18,089 nt of DNA from CAWUIO01 sp963922455 (GTDB taxonomy: Bacteria; Bacteroidota; Bacteroidia; Cytophagales; Microscillaceae), in NCBI GenBank assembly GCA_963922455.1, contig CAWUIO010000124.1, positions 1-18,089 of the forward strand, in the 5' to 3' direction. The notes beneath the pieces are model-generated. The model saw only the letters and a list, made by a program, of their open reading frames with translations. It did no database searches and had not been told where the DNA came from. Of this stretch, positions 1-9,700 are shown in pieces; position 1 is the first letter of the stretch, and every line of letters begins with the position of its first letter. A program made the position numbers and the translations under genes.

Positions 1-2
1 AA

Positions 3-3000
3 GGACAAGCCCTTTTAGATTTTACCCCGGCCGCCAATGCCCTGGGGGTACGGAACGCGGTAGCAGAAGTGGAAGTAAGCGATGGCCGCTTGACCCTAAG
101 CTCGCCCGCAGGAGGATTAAACACCAAATTGGTATTGGCCCTGATTGAGTCGGTAGACGGTTTCCGGGTACCAGGAGTTATTTCTTCAAACCCCAGGGAC
201 GGGGAGGTAAATGTGCGGGCCGACATCAATATCTCAGGAAACTTCTTGCACTTGCCCAATACCAGTGTGGGCGGGGTGACCAGTTTGAATAATGCTACGA
301 TTACCACAAGCACGGTAAAACTATACGAGATAGGCATAAACGGAGAGACCGAATTACCCAGCACCGTAAACGGAACGGGTGGGGGTGATGCAATTAACTT
401 GACTCCTTCGGAGAACTTAAAATATAATACAAGCTACCGCTTTGTAGTAGACGGGGTACAAGATTTAACCAGTAATACCCTACTGAAATACACCTCGGTC
501 TTTACCACCGAAGCTGACCCCGGAAATGGCGGTGGGGACAATGAGCAAATCGCCTTTATCAATGATGGAGCCTTGGTACAAGGGGCTGCTTTTACAAGCT
601 TGACTTTTGGCCCGGATGGTAAACTCTATGGCTTGACCCTGGAAGGGGATATCCACCGCTGGACGGTATTGCCTAGTGGACAGCTCACCGGAGAAGAAAT
701 TTTGAGCGATTGGAAAACCACTTACGGAGACCGCTCTTCGGTAGGTTTGGTATTTGACCCAAGCTCCACAGCCGGAAACCTGATTGCCTACGTAAGCCAC
801 GTAACGGGCGGGTTTATTGAGATCAAAGGTGCCCCTGAGTGGGATGGTAAAATTTCCCGTTTAACGGGCGACCGCTTACAAAATGAAGAGTTATTGGTAA
901 CCAACCTTCCGCGTTCGGTCCGGGACCACATCACCAATAGCTTGACCTTTGGCCCCGATGGAGCGCTTTACTTCAACCAAGGAAGTAACAGTGCGGGGGG
1001 GGCCGCCGATGGAGCCTGGGGGCTTCGTCCGGAGAACCTGCTTTCGGCTGCTTGCTTGCGTTTGGATATGACGAAATTAGGGAATAATATTCCTTTGAAT
1101 GTTCAAACATCCAAAGAGTTGGCTGTAATCAATGCAGCAGATGTAAACTCTCCTACGATGAGTGATGGCACCTACAACCCCTACTACGTAGATGCTCCCT
1201 TGACCATTTTTGCTTCTGGGGTGCGAAATGCTTACGATTTGGTATGGCACAGTAATGGCCAATTGTACATCCCAACCAATGGAACTGCCGGGGGTAGCCG
1301 CTCCCCAGCTTCTGTACCGGGTACCCGCCGTCCCGACGGCACCTTTTACAGTGGTCAACAAATCCCGGCCCTGAGTGGAAACGAGACCCAGCGGGACTGG
1401 TTGTTCCGAGTAGATCCTAGCTTAGGCCTAGGGTATTTTGGGCACCCCAACCCTTTAAGAGGAGAATACGTGCACAACCGCGGGCCGATCGACTGTGCCC
1501 AATATCCCAGCAATATCACCGCCGACCCGAACTACCGGGGCATTGCCTATGACTTTGGCTTCAACGTATCGGCCAATGGGGTGATAGAATACCAAAGTGA
1601 AGCCAATGGTGGAAACCTGAAAGGGGCAATGTTGGTATGCCGTTACAGTGGGGGTAGTGATATTGTCGCACTCTATCCTGACGGCCCCAACGGGGATATC
1701 CGGACCGACAAAATTGGTATCCCCGGATTGACCAACTTCCAAGATCCGATTGACTTGGTAGAGAACCCCTTGAACGGATACCTGTATGTATCAGATTTTG
1801 GCCGTCAAGAGATCTTCTTATTACGCCCCACCCAAGAGTTGGCCTCAGTGGCCCTAGACCAGTCCTTAGTAATCATGGAAGAGCGTTTAGGCAATGTAAA
1901 AGAATCTTCGGTTAACCTGGTCAACAACGGTACCCTAGACCTAAGCAATATCTTGGTCAACCTAGATGGCCCTAACGTAGCTGAGTTTGACGTATTCCCT
2001 TCGGTAATTGATACCTTAAAAGCTGGGGACAGCCTAGACTTGACCATTCAGTTTACCCCCACTATTGAAGGTCCTAAGACAGTAGATCTGAACGTGGAAG
2101 TATCCGGCTTGCCAGTGAAGAGTGGAAAAATCAATGCCTTGGCCAAATTTAGTGAAGCTTCCCTACAATGGATTACGGATGTACAGTTTGGCCCTGACCT
2201 CATTGATATCGGAGATAATAACCCAGCCACGGCGGCAATTCACGGAAATGGCCAAACGGTACGGAGCTTATTAATGCCATTCTCTGATGAAATTTATGCG
2301 CCCCGGTTTTCAGTTGCTAATGGTACGAATCCGGTAACAGTAGAGCTGATTGGTATTTTTGCCCTATCAAATGTACAAACCGATGTCAAGGCTGCCTTTG
2401 GATGGTTAGAGGAAGCCAATGTAAACACGCGCCAGGAATTGTTTACCCTCCGCGATGACCAAAAGCTAAAAGCAGAAGTAGACGGAAGTCAAGAGTTTAT
2501 CCCAAGTACCGAGACCTTTGGCTTCTTTACCCGCTGGCCACAATATAATGATCGTATTGTATACGGACAGGATAACTTGAACACCTTTGATGGAGCGATC
2601 CCGCACCACGTACGGGTATATCCGGTGCCAAATGAACAAGATGCCTACTTATTGGCCTTTGAGAACAATGTGAGCGGGTTCAGCTACCAAGATTTGACCG
2701 TAATTGTGCGAAATGTGAAGCCGGTAAAAGCCGGTATCCGTTTGGAAAACATGACGAAGCTCACCGGAACCAATCAAGGTTTCCCGGCCGAAGACTATTT
2801 AGTAATGAACCGGATTAAACGACCTTTCTCCACGGTGAGAAACCGTAACTTCTTGTTTGACGACAACGAAACCCTGCGTATCAACAATGATGGGGACTTC
2901 CCTATGGTTATTACTGAGTTAGATTTGCGTGGACGCAGTACATTTAGCTTTGAGTTGCCTAATACAGATTATAATAACCTTCCTATAATCATTGAGCCCG

Positions 3001-5834
3001 GATCTTACTATGACGTACTAGTTCGTTTCCGTGAAAATGGGAGTGAAGCCCGTAATTTCTTTGACACCTTAGATGTAGTGTATAATGGAGGGCGTGATTC
3101 CATTGTAGTAGCGGGTAACTTCCGTTTGGAAACAGAAGGGGGAAATGAAGCCAGTCCATTCCGAATCAATGAAGTATTTGGTTTCCAAACCAATGTCCCT
3201 CGCCCGATTCCACGAGAATTTTTAAGTGCCTCGGATATTGTAAACCAAACCTACGGAGAGACTGGTGACATCGTAAGCTCAGAATACTGGGAACAGGCCG
3301 ATCCAAGTAAACCCGTATCTTATATGTGTATGATGCCTAATTATCCTCCGGGCACACAGACCTTCAGATTATTAGATGCCAACGGCAGCACGGTAGATAA
3401 CTTCACCTTCCAGTACGGAGATATCAATGGAGAAGCCCAAGGACAGATGGTATACCCATTAAATCGTAATGGATCAGGAGAAATTGCCGGGTATTCGGGT
3501 AATGTAAGCCAGCCTTTCATCATCCAAGCCGGTAATCAAAATACCCGTACCAACTCTTCGGGCAATCAAAAAGTAAAGCTACTTCAAGCCTATGACCGCT
3601 TTGGAAATATCATTCCAAATGATTATATCGTATTCTTTGATGCGGGTAACGGAGGTAATGGGGACTTTAATGACCAATCTCTTTATATATCCAACGTCCG
3701 TCCGAAACCTGAAGGGGTAACAAATGCACCCATCATTGCTTGCCGACAGATCAATTTTGACCAGTTTTCGGTACAGCCTTTCTACATCGCCCATGATGCG
3801 GGTACCTTTACTGTCCAGGAAAATGGAACGGAATTGTCCGTAGTGGGAGAGGCTGCCAAAGCCATTTCGCTTCCGGTACAAATCACGCCTGATACAAAGA
3901 TCAAGTTTGATTTTAAGAGTGATATTCAAGGTACACAACACGCAATTGGTTTTGCCAATGATCTCTTGATCAATCAGTCGGGTATCGTTGATTACTTACA
4001 AGTATTTGGTACCGAAGCCCAAGGCATCCAAGACTTCAAAGACTATCCGGGAGATGGCCAATTTAAAACCTACACCATTCCAGTGGGACAGTACCTGAGC
4101 GGTAGCTACCAATACCTTGTATTTACTGCCTTAGGACGTAGTGATGCCAACTCCGTATTCCGGAATGTGCAAGTATTCCAAGATGCAGATGGTAATGGAG
4201 AATGTGGAGTAGTGACCGAAGACTGTCCGACTATAGATTTCAGTACGGTAAGCTTAGAAACGTATACTACCAATAATGACCAAGCGAGTGCCACAGTACA
4301 GGATAACGGTTCTACCTTATTCTTACCGGCCAATGCGTGGAAATACATTAGTGGCACGTATACAGTTACCGCCAACACTACCCTAACCTTTGAGTTTAGA
4401 AGTACGACCCAAGGCGAGATCCACGCTATCGGTTTGGATAGCGATAATAATTTTGATAGTGGCTTAAACCACTTCAAATTGTATGGTACCCAAAATTCTT
4501 CTAATATTAACCAAGACTTCACCTATACTGGCAATGGAGAATGGCAAAGCTTCACTATTCCGGTAGGATCGTATTATACAGGCTCTTATGATCGTTTAGT
4601 ATTGTTAACCGATCACGACCAAAATAGTAGAGATGGTAATTCTTCCTTCCGTAACGTGACGCTCTTTGAAGACACGGATGGCAACGGCCAATGTGATGCC
4701 CCGGTAGTATCCCCAGCCGTCGGAGAACGTGGTATCGTCCAAGCCGATGAAAACTGGGCCACCGTTACCTTGACCCGTAGCTATACAAACCCAGTAGTGG
4801 TAGCCGGAGCTCCGGGGTATGCGGGGGCCGATCAAATGTCGGTGCGTATCCGAAATGTACAAAGCAACAGCTTTGAAATTCGCACCGAAGAGTGGGATTG
4901 TTTGGATGGATTTCACTCCCTAGAAAACCTGCCGTATATGGTAGTAGAAGCGGGCGTTCACCAATTGGCCAATGGTACTTTGTTGATGGCAGGTACGCAA
5001 AACAATGTGACCCAGTCTTGGTCAACAATCACGTATCCTTCCAACTTCTCAACCCAACCGATCATCTTAGGGTCTTGTGTGACCAATAATGATCCGGAAG
5101 TGGTTGCCCTTCGTGTAGACCATACGAGTAGCAGTACCACCGGAACCCGCGTTCGCTTACACGACTTCGCTAGAAGCTCTCACGGAGCAGAAACGGTCAA
5201 TTGGATTGCCGTGGAGCCTGGGGTATATACCGGAGATGATGTGTTTGAATCGGCCAAGACCGCACGCGTTGTAACTGATGCTTGGTACCGGATCAATTTC
5301 ACTCAAGATTATGGCAACAACCCTGTATTTATTGGCGCTCTAAGTACCAATTATGGAGGCGATGTGGCTACCAGCCGTCATCGCAACCTGACGGGCTTTA
5401 ATGTAGAAGTTTTTGTAGAAGAAGAGACTTGCTCCGATCCTGAACTAGGTCATACCACAGAAGAAATTCACTATATGGCTTTTGCCGGATCGGGCGATAT
5501 CTTGGCTACGACTATTCAGCAAAGTGTTCAGGCTCCGGTTTTACAAGGAGCTAGCCTTCAAGTGGCCTCCGAAAGCCCAGAAGAAGAAATTGCCCCGTTT
5601 GAAACTACCGTGTTTCCCAATCCATCGGCAAATGATGTGTTTATCAACTTAGGAGGGGAGTCTCAGGACAAATTCCAGGTTGAATTATACTCTCCTTTCA
5701 GTGAAGTGATTTGGCAAGAAACATTGAGTGGGGGTGAGCACCGCATAGATGTTCGGGGACTACCTAAAGGACTATATACTTTCCGAGTATTCCGAAAGGA
5801 AAACGTAGAGTACATTAAGCTCTTGGTAGAATAA
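3..5834 (+). CDS. Giant secreted T9SS protein with PQQ-dehydrogenase-like propeller and lectin-like modules (5' partial)
   Basis: The frame is open from base 3, so the start lies upstream; 1943 residues are visible. Domains in order by base: end of a galactose-binding-like domain (3-165); Big_5 Ig-like (171-512); a beta-propeller resembling soluble PQQ glucose dehydrogenase (about 540-1830), with a His at 927 in the usual catalytic position and a G-V-R-N motif at 1218-1229; ASH-like domain (1833-2153); an unnamed domain ending in a DUF4114-like YQD...NVKP motif (2154-2730); a second ASH-like and second DUF4114-like unit (2731-3720); twin repeats (3741-4205, 4224-4697), each closed by a DxDGNG loop; triple H-lectin-like module (4719-5508); T9SS type A tail (5598-5831). 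It is a close paralogue of the gene at 6793. Likely exported across the outer membrane and surface-attached. Enzymatic activity is unproven; the propeller could be purely structural. No CxxCH heme motif is present. A terminator follows 20 bases after the stop. Confidence 0.93.
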   Translation, partial: GQALLDFTPAANALGVRNAVAEVEVSDGRLTLSSPAGGLNTKLVLALIESVDGFRVPGVISSNPRDGEVNVRADINISGNFLHLPNTSVGGVTSLNNATITTSTVKLYEIGINGETELPSTVNGTGGGDAINLTPSENLKYNTSYRFVVDGVQDLTSNTLLKYTSVFTTEADPGNGGGDNEQIAFINDGALVQGAAFTSLTFGPDGKLYGLTLEGDIHRWTVLPSGQLTGEEILSDWKTTYGDRSSVGLVFDPSSTAGNLIAYVSHVTGGFIEIKGAPEWDGKISRLTGDRLQNEELLVTNLPRSVRDHITNSLTFGPDGALYFNQGSNSAGGAADGAWGLRPENLLSAACLRLDMTKLGNNIPLNVQTSKELAVINAADVNSPTMSDGTYNPYYVDAPLTIFASGVRNAYDLVWHSNGQLYIPTNGTAGGSRSPASVPGTRRPDGTFYSGQQIPALSGNETQRDWLFRVDPSLGLGYFGHPNPLRGEYVHNRGPIDCAQYPSNITADPNYRGIAYDFGFNVSANGVIEYQSEANGGNLKGAMLVCRYSGGSDIVALYPDGPNGDIRTDKIGIPGLTNFQDPIDLVENPLNGYLYVSDFGRQEIFLLRPTQELASVALDQSLVIMEERLGNVKESSVNLVNNGTLDLSNILVNLDGPNVAEFDVFPSVIDTLKAGDSLDLTIQFTPTIEGPKTVDLNVEVSGLPVKSGKINALAKFSEASLQWITDVQFGPDLIDIGDNNPATAAIHGNGQTVRSLLMPFSDEIYAPRFSVANGTNPVTVELIGIFALSNVQTDVKAAFGWLEEANVNTRQELFTLRDDQKLKAEVDGSQEFIPSTETFGFFTRWPQYNDRIVYGQDNLNTFDGAIPHHVRVYPVPNEQDAYLLAFENNVSGFSYQDLTVIVRNVKPVKAGIRLENMTKLTGTNQGFPAEDYLVMNRIKRPFSTVRNRNFLFDDNETLRINNDGDFPMVITELDLRGRSTFSFELPNTDYNNLPIIIEPGSYYDVLVRFRENGSEARNFFDTLDVVYNGGRDSIVVAGNFRLETEGGNEASPFRINEVFGFQTNVPRPIPREFLSASDIVNQTYGETGDIVSSEYWEQADPSKPVSYMCMMPNYPPGTQTFRLLDANGSTVDNFTFQYGDINGEAQGQMVYPLNRNGSGEIAGYSGNVSQPFIIQAGNQNTRTNSSGNQKVKLLQAYDRFGNIIPNDYIVFFDAGNGGNGDFNDQSLYISNVRPKPEGVTNAPIIACRQINFDQFSVQPFYIAHDAGTFTVQENGTELSVVGEAAKAISLPVQITPDTKIKFDFKSDIQGTQHAIGFANDLLINQSGIVDYLQVFGTEAQGIQDFKDYPGDGQFKTYTIPVGQYLSGSYQYLVFTALGRSDANSVFRNVQVFQDADGNGECGVVTEDCPTIDFSTVSLETYTTNNDQASATVQDNGSTLFLPANAWKYISGTYTVTANTTLTFEFRSTTQGEIHAIGLDSDNNFDSGLNHFKLYGTQNSSNINQDFTYTGNGEWQSFTIPVGSYYTGSYDRLVLLTDHDQNSRDGNSSFRNVTLFEDTDGNGQCDAPVVSPAVGERGIVQADENWATVTLTRSYTNPVVVAGAPGYAGADQMSVRIRNVQSNSFEIRTEEWDCLDGFHSLENLPYMVVEAGVHQLANGTLLMAGTQNNVTQSWSTITYPSNFSTQPIILGSCVTNNDPEVVALRVDHTSSSTTGTRVRLHDFARSSHGAETVNWIAVEPGVYTGDDVFESAKTARVVTDAWYRINFTQDYGNNPVFIGALSTNYGGDVATSRHRNLTGFNVEVFVEEETCSDPELGHTTEEIHYMAFAGSGDILATTIQQSVQAPVLQGASLQVASESPEEEIAPFETTVFPNPSANDVFINLGGESQDKFQVELYSPFSEVIWQETLSGGEHRIDVRGLPKGLYTFRVFRKENVEYIKLLVE
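3741..4697 (+). repeat. Twin ~155-residue protein repeats with DxDGNG loops
   Basis: Two tandem copies (3741-4205 and 4224-4697) share a Cys plus I(N/D)F start, a dnG..L....AwK.I segment, a FeF(K/R)S..QG..HAIG core, a G.(F/W)(K/Q)(T/S)(Y/F)TIPVG strand, a LV(F/L) strand and a final S.FRNV..F.D. Both end in a calcium-loop-like DxDGNG plus Cys. This layout recurs in secreted Bacteroidota glycan proteins. A jelly-roll sugar-binding fold is a guess. Confidence 0.7.
4719..5508 (+). other. Triple H-lectin-like module, copy 1
   Basis: About 263 residues made of three tandem units of 80-95 residues. Each has a W..(I/V).(F/Y/L) strand, a nPv(v/i)-type strand, an aromatic or R-rich strand and a closing Y/W-M/I-A/V-x-E/A segment. 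The first unit (NPVVVAGAP, VRIRN, SFEIR.EEWDC, YMVVEAG) resembles the H-type lectin family of discoidin and snail agglutinin. The family assignment comes from pattern memory, not a search. Confidence 0.6.
5598..5831 (+). other. T9SS type A C-terminal sorting domain, upstream gene
   Basis: The last 78 residues start FETTVFPNPSANDV and run through a beta-rich segment to GLPKGLYTFRV and end in IKLLVE. This matches the Bacteroidota Por secretion tail, which directs outer-membrane export through T9SS and is normally removed during surface attachment. Confidence 0.93.
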
Positions 5835-5853
5835 GAATTTTTGAAAAAGATAG

Positions 5854-5882
5854 AAAACCTCGGCTTCGGTCGGGGTTTTTTT
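5854..5882 (+). terminator. Intrinsic terminator with UUCG tetraloop
   Basis: AAAACCTCGGC (5854-5864) pairs over 11 positions (two G-U) with GTCGGGGTTTT (5869-5879). The loop is TTCG closed by C-G, the very stable cUUCGg form. A run of seven T (5876-5882) ends it. It lies 20 bases after the upstream gene's stop and should end that transcript. Confidence 0.92.
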
Positions 5883-5960
5883 GCTTAAGAATCAAGCAGG
5901 TATTTTTGCCTAAGAGCAAGGGCCCTCTCACTTCTTAAATTTTTATAGGCAAATCATCTT

Positions 5961-6098
5961 TGGCTTAGGGATACCCACCGCTTGCGGCCGAGACCGAATG
6001 GGGTATGCGGGGGGGAGGCTCGGGCTTTGCTGGGTAGCCTGGCCCGCTGGCTACATAGCTGCCTAGTGAAGCCAAAAGGCATAAGCGGGCAAGCCCCA
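5961..6098 (+). repeat. GC-rich intergenic repeat, copy A
   Basis: 138 bases starting TGGCTTAGGGATA and ending GCGGGCAAGCCCCA. Both ends occur identically, in reverse orientation, in the 132-base copy at 13651-13782. Shared internal blocks are GGCCGAGACCG, GGCTCGG and AGCCT followed by GCCCG. The interior otherwise differs, as in an old non-coding repeat family. Confidence 0.78.
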
Positions 6099-6160
6099 AA
6101 CAGCCTTAAAAAACGATTGGTGGATAAAGTTTAAACAACATGTGTTCAGAGGAAAGTTTA

Positions 6161-6302
6161 TGGGGCATTCTCTCCGGCCCCAGAGCCTTGGGTTTATAAA
6201 TTCAGGGTATGGAGTAGGCCGGAGAGACCGGGCTATCGCTACTCGCCGGCTATCCCACATCCAGCGGCGGGCTCAAACAGGCCGCTCTATCCCTAGGCCA
6301 AA
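6161..6302 (-). repeat. GC-rich intergenic repeat, divergent copy B
   Basis: Read on the minus strand it starts TGGCCTAGGGATA and keeps a GCGGCC block and a CCGCCGCTGG block shared with copy C. It ends near ATGCCCCA at 6161, about 142 bases in all, like copies A (138) and C (132). Similarity fades towards the far end, so that boundary is uncertain. Confidence 0.55.
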
Positions 6303-6792
6303 TGGATGTAAAAAAATGAGGGCTACTGGGCAAGAAGTACCACAAAGACTGGGATTTTTTTTTATTAAAAGAGAGAAAGTTTAGCTTACGCTTTACGTTA
6401 TTCGCCTTTATTTGTTATAAAAGTTTATCTTGTGTTTAGGAAAGAATCTTATAAGTGTTGTGTTTGACGCGATTATTTACTAATTTAGTAAAATAAATTA
6501 AAGAGTTCAGCCACGGTACTCAGAGCATCATACTTGCCTTATTTTCAGTACTTAATGTGCGTTCTATCTAAGGCGGTCTTCATCCCTTGATTTCTTGCGT
6601 TTTGCTGCGGTATACTTGCATTCTGTTAGAGAAGACATGTAAGTTTTATAGCAAAACTATGTCGTTTGTATTATAAGTTTGAAGTTAAGCCTTATTTATT
6701 ACTAAATTAACTATACAAATCTGAGATAAAGATATACACACAACATCAACATACTGCATAATAATATTCAACAGTAACCAACAGCGATTGTA
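6303..6792 (+). promoter_or_regulatory. AT-rich 490-bp upstream region of the middle gene; possible Bacteroidota promoter
   Basis: No gene is supported here. The tract is AT-rich, unlike the GC-rich repeat beside it. TAAGTTTG at 6674-6681 fits the Bacteroidota -7 consensus TAnnTTTG, and a near match TAAGTTTT at 6640-6647 lies 21 bases after a TTG. The first lacks a good -33 TTTG at normal spacing, so neither is secure. No ribosome-binding purine run precedes the ATG. Confidence 0.35.
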
Positions 6793-9700
6793 ATGAAAGA
6801 AAGATCCACCATCTATTATCCCTTGGTCATAGTCTTGGCCATATTCCTTCTACAAGTCCAGCCTTCCTGGGCTCAGCTAAACATTTATGAAGCAGAGGAT
6901 GCCGCATATAGCGGTACTCGTTTGCGAAGCTCCGGAACTGCTCGTGGGGGGCAGTATTTGGACTTCCACAACAACAACAATGACTACATTGAGTGGACTA
7001 TCCCGGCTAGTAACACGGGCAAACACATTATCAGTTTTTTCTACCAATTGGGTTGGGGAAATGACCGTCCGCTCGAGTTAAGTGTCAATGGAGAGGTGGT
7101 AAACGAATCGGCCAGTTTCCCATACACGGGTGACTGGACCAACTGGAGTTTTATTGATTATGAAGTAGACTTGGTAGCCGGACCCAATACTGTAAGAATC
7201 ACGGCTATTGGTTTTAGCGGAGGGAACTTCGACTACATTTCGGTAAGTAATCCGCCTTCGGTAAACGTGAAAGTTAATTTTTCTACCATCAGTACCCCAG
7301 CCCCTGCGGGCTGGCTGCAAGACTTTGGCTTAGCCTACGGTAACCGGGGAAATAACTTGAAATTTGGTTGGGTTGAGCCGGGTACCGCTACCCCTATTGA
7401 TTTAACGGCTAATGGCATGAACCGAGGACCTATTCCCAATGTAGATGTCTTGCGGGAAAGTCATATGGCGATGGATGCAGACTTTAATGGCATCCCCGAT
7501 GGAGAATGGCAAGTAGAAGTGCCCAATGGCTCCTATTCGGTCATTGTCCAAGTTGGAGATGCTTTGCCCGAGCTAATTCCCGGTACCCGTCATTTGATTT
7601 TAGTAGAGTCAGACACCCTGGCAGACTATCTACCCAAGTCCAACGCTGGGGTTCGTAACTTTACCAAAACCGTAGTCGTTAGCGATGGATTTTTGACCCT
7701 TAGCTCACCTGGAGGCTTAAATACCAAGGTAAATATGGTCATCGTAGAATCCTTGGATGGATTCCATACCCCAGCTATTTTAGGGTCTTTCCCCACAGAT
7801 GGCGCCGTTTCGGTCTTGACGAGTACTAGCATTTCGGCCAACTTCCTACATCTTCCCAATGAAAGTGTGGGGGGGGCTACTAGCCTAGATAATACCACTA
7901 TTACTACTGAAACCGTAAAACTTTACGAAATTACTCCTAGTGGAGATGTATTGGTAGAATCAACCGTAAATGGTACCGGAGGAGGGGATGCCATTAACTT
8001 AACCCCGGTTGCTTTCCTTAAACCTAATACCAGCTATCGCTTTGTTATACAAGGTACCTCCGATCTAGCCAGTAATCCCGTCTTACAGTTTTCTACGGTA
8101 TTTACTACAATTGAAGAAGAAGAAAATGAGCAAGGCAGTGAAAATGAACAAATTGCCTTTCAAAGTTTAGGCGTAGTAGCTGCGGGAGACTTTTATACTT
8201 CCTTGACTTTTGGTCCTGAAGGCCGCTTATACGGCTTAACCTTAGATGGAGCGATCCACCGATGGTTTGTAAATCCAGATGGTACCTTGGCATCCCAACA
8301 AATATTGACCGAATGGATGCAAACCTATGGCAGCCGTTCGGCAGTGGGCTTGGTATTTGATCCAAATTCTACTCCCGCCAACCCCATTGCTTACATAAGC
8401 CACGTAACCGGAGGGTATATTGCTGAAAAAGGAGCCCCCGAATGGGATGGGAAAATTTCCAGGTTAACGGGCCCAAATTTGGAAAATGAAGAGCTTATCG
8501 TCACCAACCTTCCTCGCTCGGTACGAGATCACTTAAGCAATAGCTTGGCTTTCCGTCCTGGCGAAGATCACGCGATTTATTTTAACCAAGGTAGTAATTC
8601 GGCCGGTGGTGCCGCCGATGGAGCCTGGGGACTTAGACCAGAACACTTACTATCGGCGGCTTGCTTGCGATTGGATTTGAATATGTTACCTGCCCAATTG
8701 CCTTTAAACGTCCAAACCACGAGTGATTTGGCTGTCATCAATTCCGCCGATGTAAATTCACCCACCATGAGTGATGGTACCTACAATCCCTATTATGTCG
8801 ATGCGCCCCTAACTTTATTCGCCTCCGGAGTACGAAATGCCTACGACCTGGTATGGCATAGTAATGGCCAATTGTACATCCCGACCAACGGAACGGCCGG
8901 GGGTAGTCGGTCACCGGCATCGGTACCCGGAACCCGTCGTCCTGATGGTAGCTTTTATAGTGGGCAACAAATCCCTGCTCTCAGTGGAAATGAAAGCCAA
9001 AGAGACTGGATGTTCCGAGTAGATCCTAACCTACCCATAGGCTATTATGGGCACCCTAACCCCTTAAGAGGGGAATATGTACATAACCGCGGTCCTATAG
9101 ACTGTGCCCAATATCCACCCAATATCTCAGCTGATGTAAACTACCGGGGAGTAGCCTATGATTTTGGTTTCAATAAATCTCCCAATGGCGTAATAGAATA
9201 TAAAAGTGAAGCAAACAATGGAAATTTGAAAGGGGCCATGTTGGTTTGCCGATATAGCGGAGGGAGTGATTTGATTGCCTTGTACCCAGATGGCCCGAAT
9301 GGTGATATCCGTACCGACAAGATTGGTATTCCAGGATTTGATGGATTTATCGATCCCCTAGATTTGGTCGAAAACCCACTCAACGGTTATCTCTACGTTA
9401 GTGATGTAGGGCGCCAGGAAATTTTTCTACTAAGACCAGTTCAAGAGCTGGCTTCAGTAGCCCTGGATAAATCCATGATTATTATGGAGACGGTGATCAA
9501 TCATAGCTCAGATACAAGCGTCTCCCTCACAAACAACGGTACCGTAGACCTTTACGATATCCAGATTAACTTGGATGGAGAAGATCACGCCGAGTTTACG
9601 GTAAACCCAATGGTGATTGATACCCTAAAAGCAGGTGATTCGCTGCCCTTAACCCTCTCTTTTAGCTCCCCAGACCAAGGCCCAAAAACGGTTGACTTAA

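Larger units (their letters stand above)
5959..6302. mobile_element. 344-bp intergenic element with terminal inverted repeats (MITE-like or paired repeat)
   Basis: The left end TTTGGCTTAGGGATA (5959-5973) matches the reverse complement of the right end (6288-6302) at 14 of 15 bases. The interior is GC-rich with several hairpins, including an 11-bp perfect pair at 6169-6179 and 6217-6227. It encodes no convincing protein. No clear target-site duplication flanks it, so it may be two opposed copies of one dispersed repeat rather than a transposed unit. Confidence 0.6.

Noticed and set aside
69..71. GTG at 69 as the start codon of the first gene
   Set aside because: The frame is open to base 3 and its translation upstream (LGVRN...) matches the inside of the middle gene's galactose-binding-like domain. 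The true start lies before the window.
5959..6302. CRISPR array or insertion sequence
   Set aside because: There are no regularly spaced direct repeats and no transposase frame; only inverted, divergent copies.
6063..6384. Two small overlapping frames in the first intergenic gap
   Set aside because: They run across the inverted GC-rich repeats and have no start context, family resemblance or conserved counterpart near repeat copy C.
5835..6792. tRNA, rRNA or a known riboswitch in the gap
   Set aside because: No cloverleaf, TTCGANNC arm with matching acceptor, or known aptamer core could be identified by eye.
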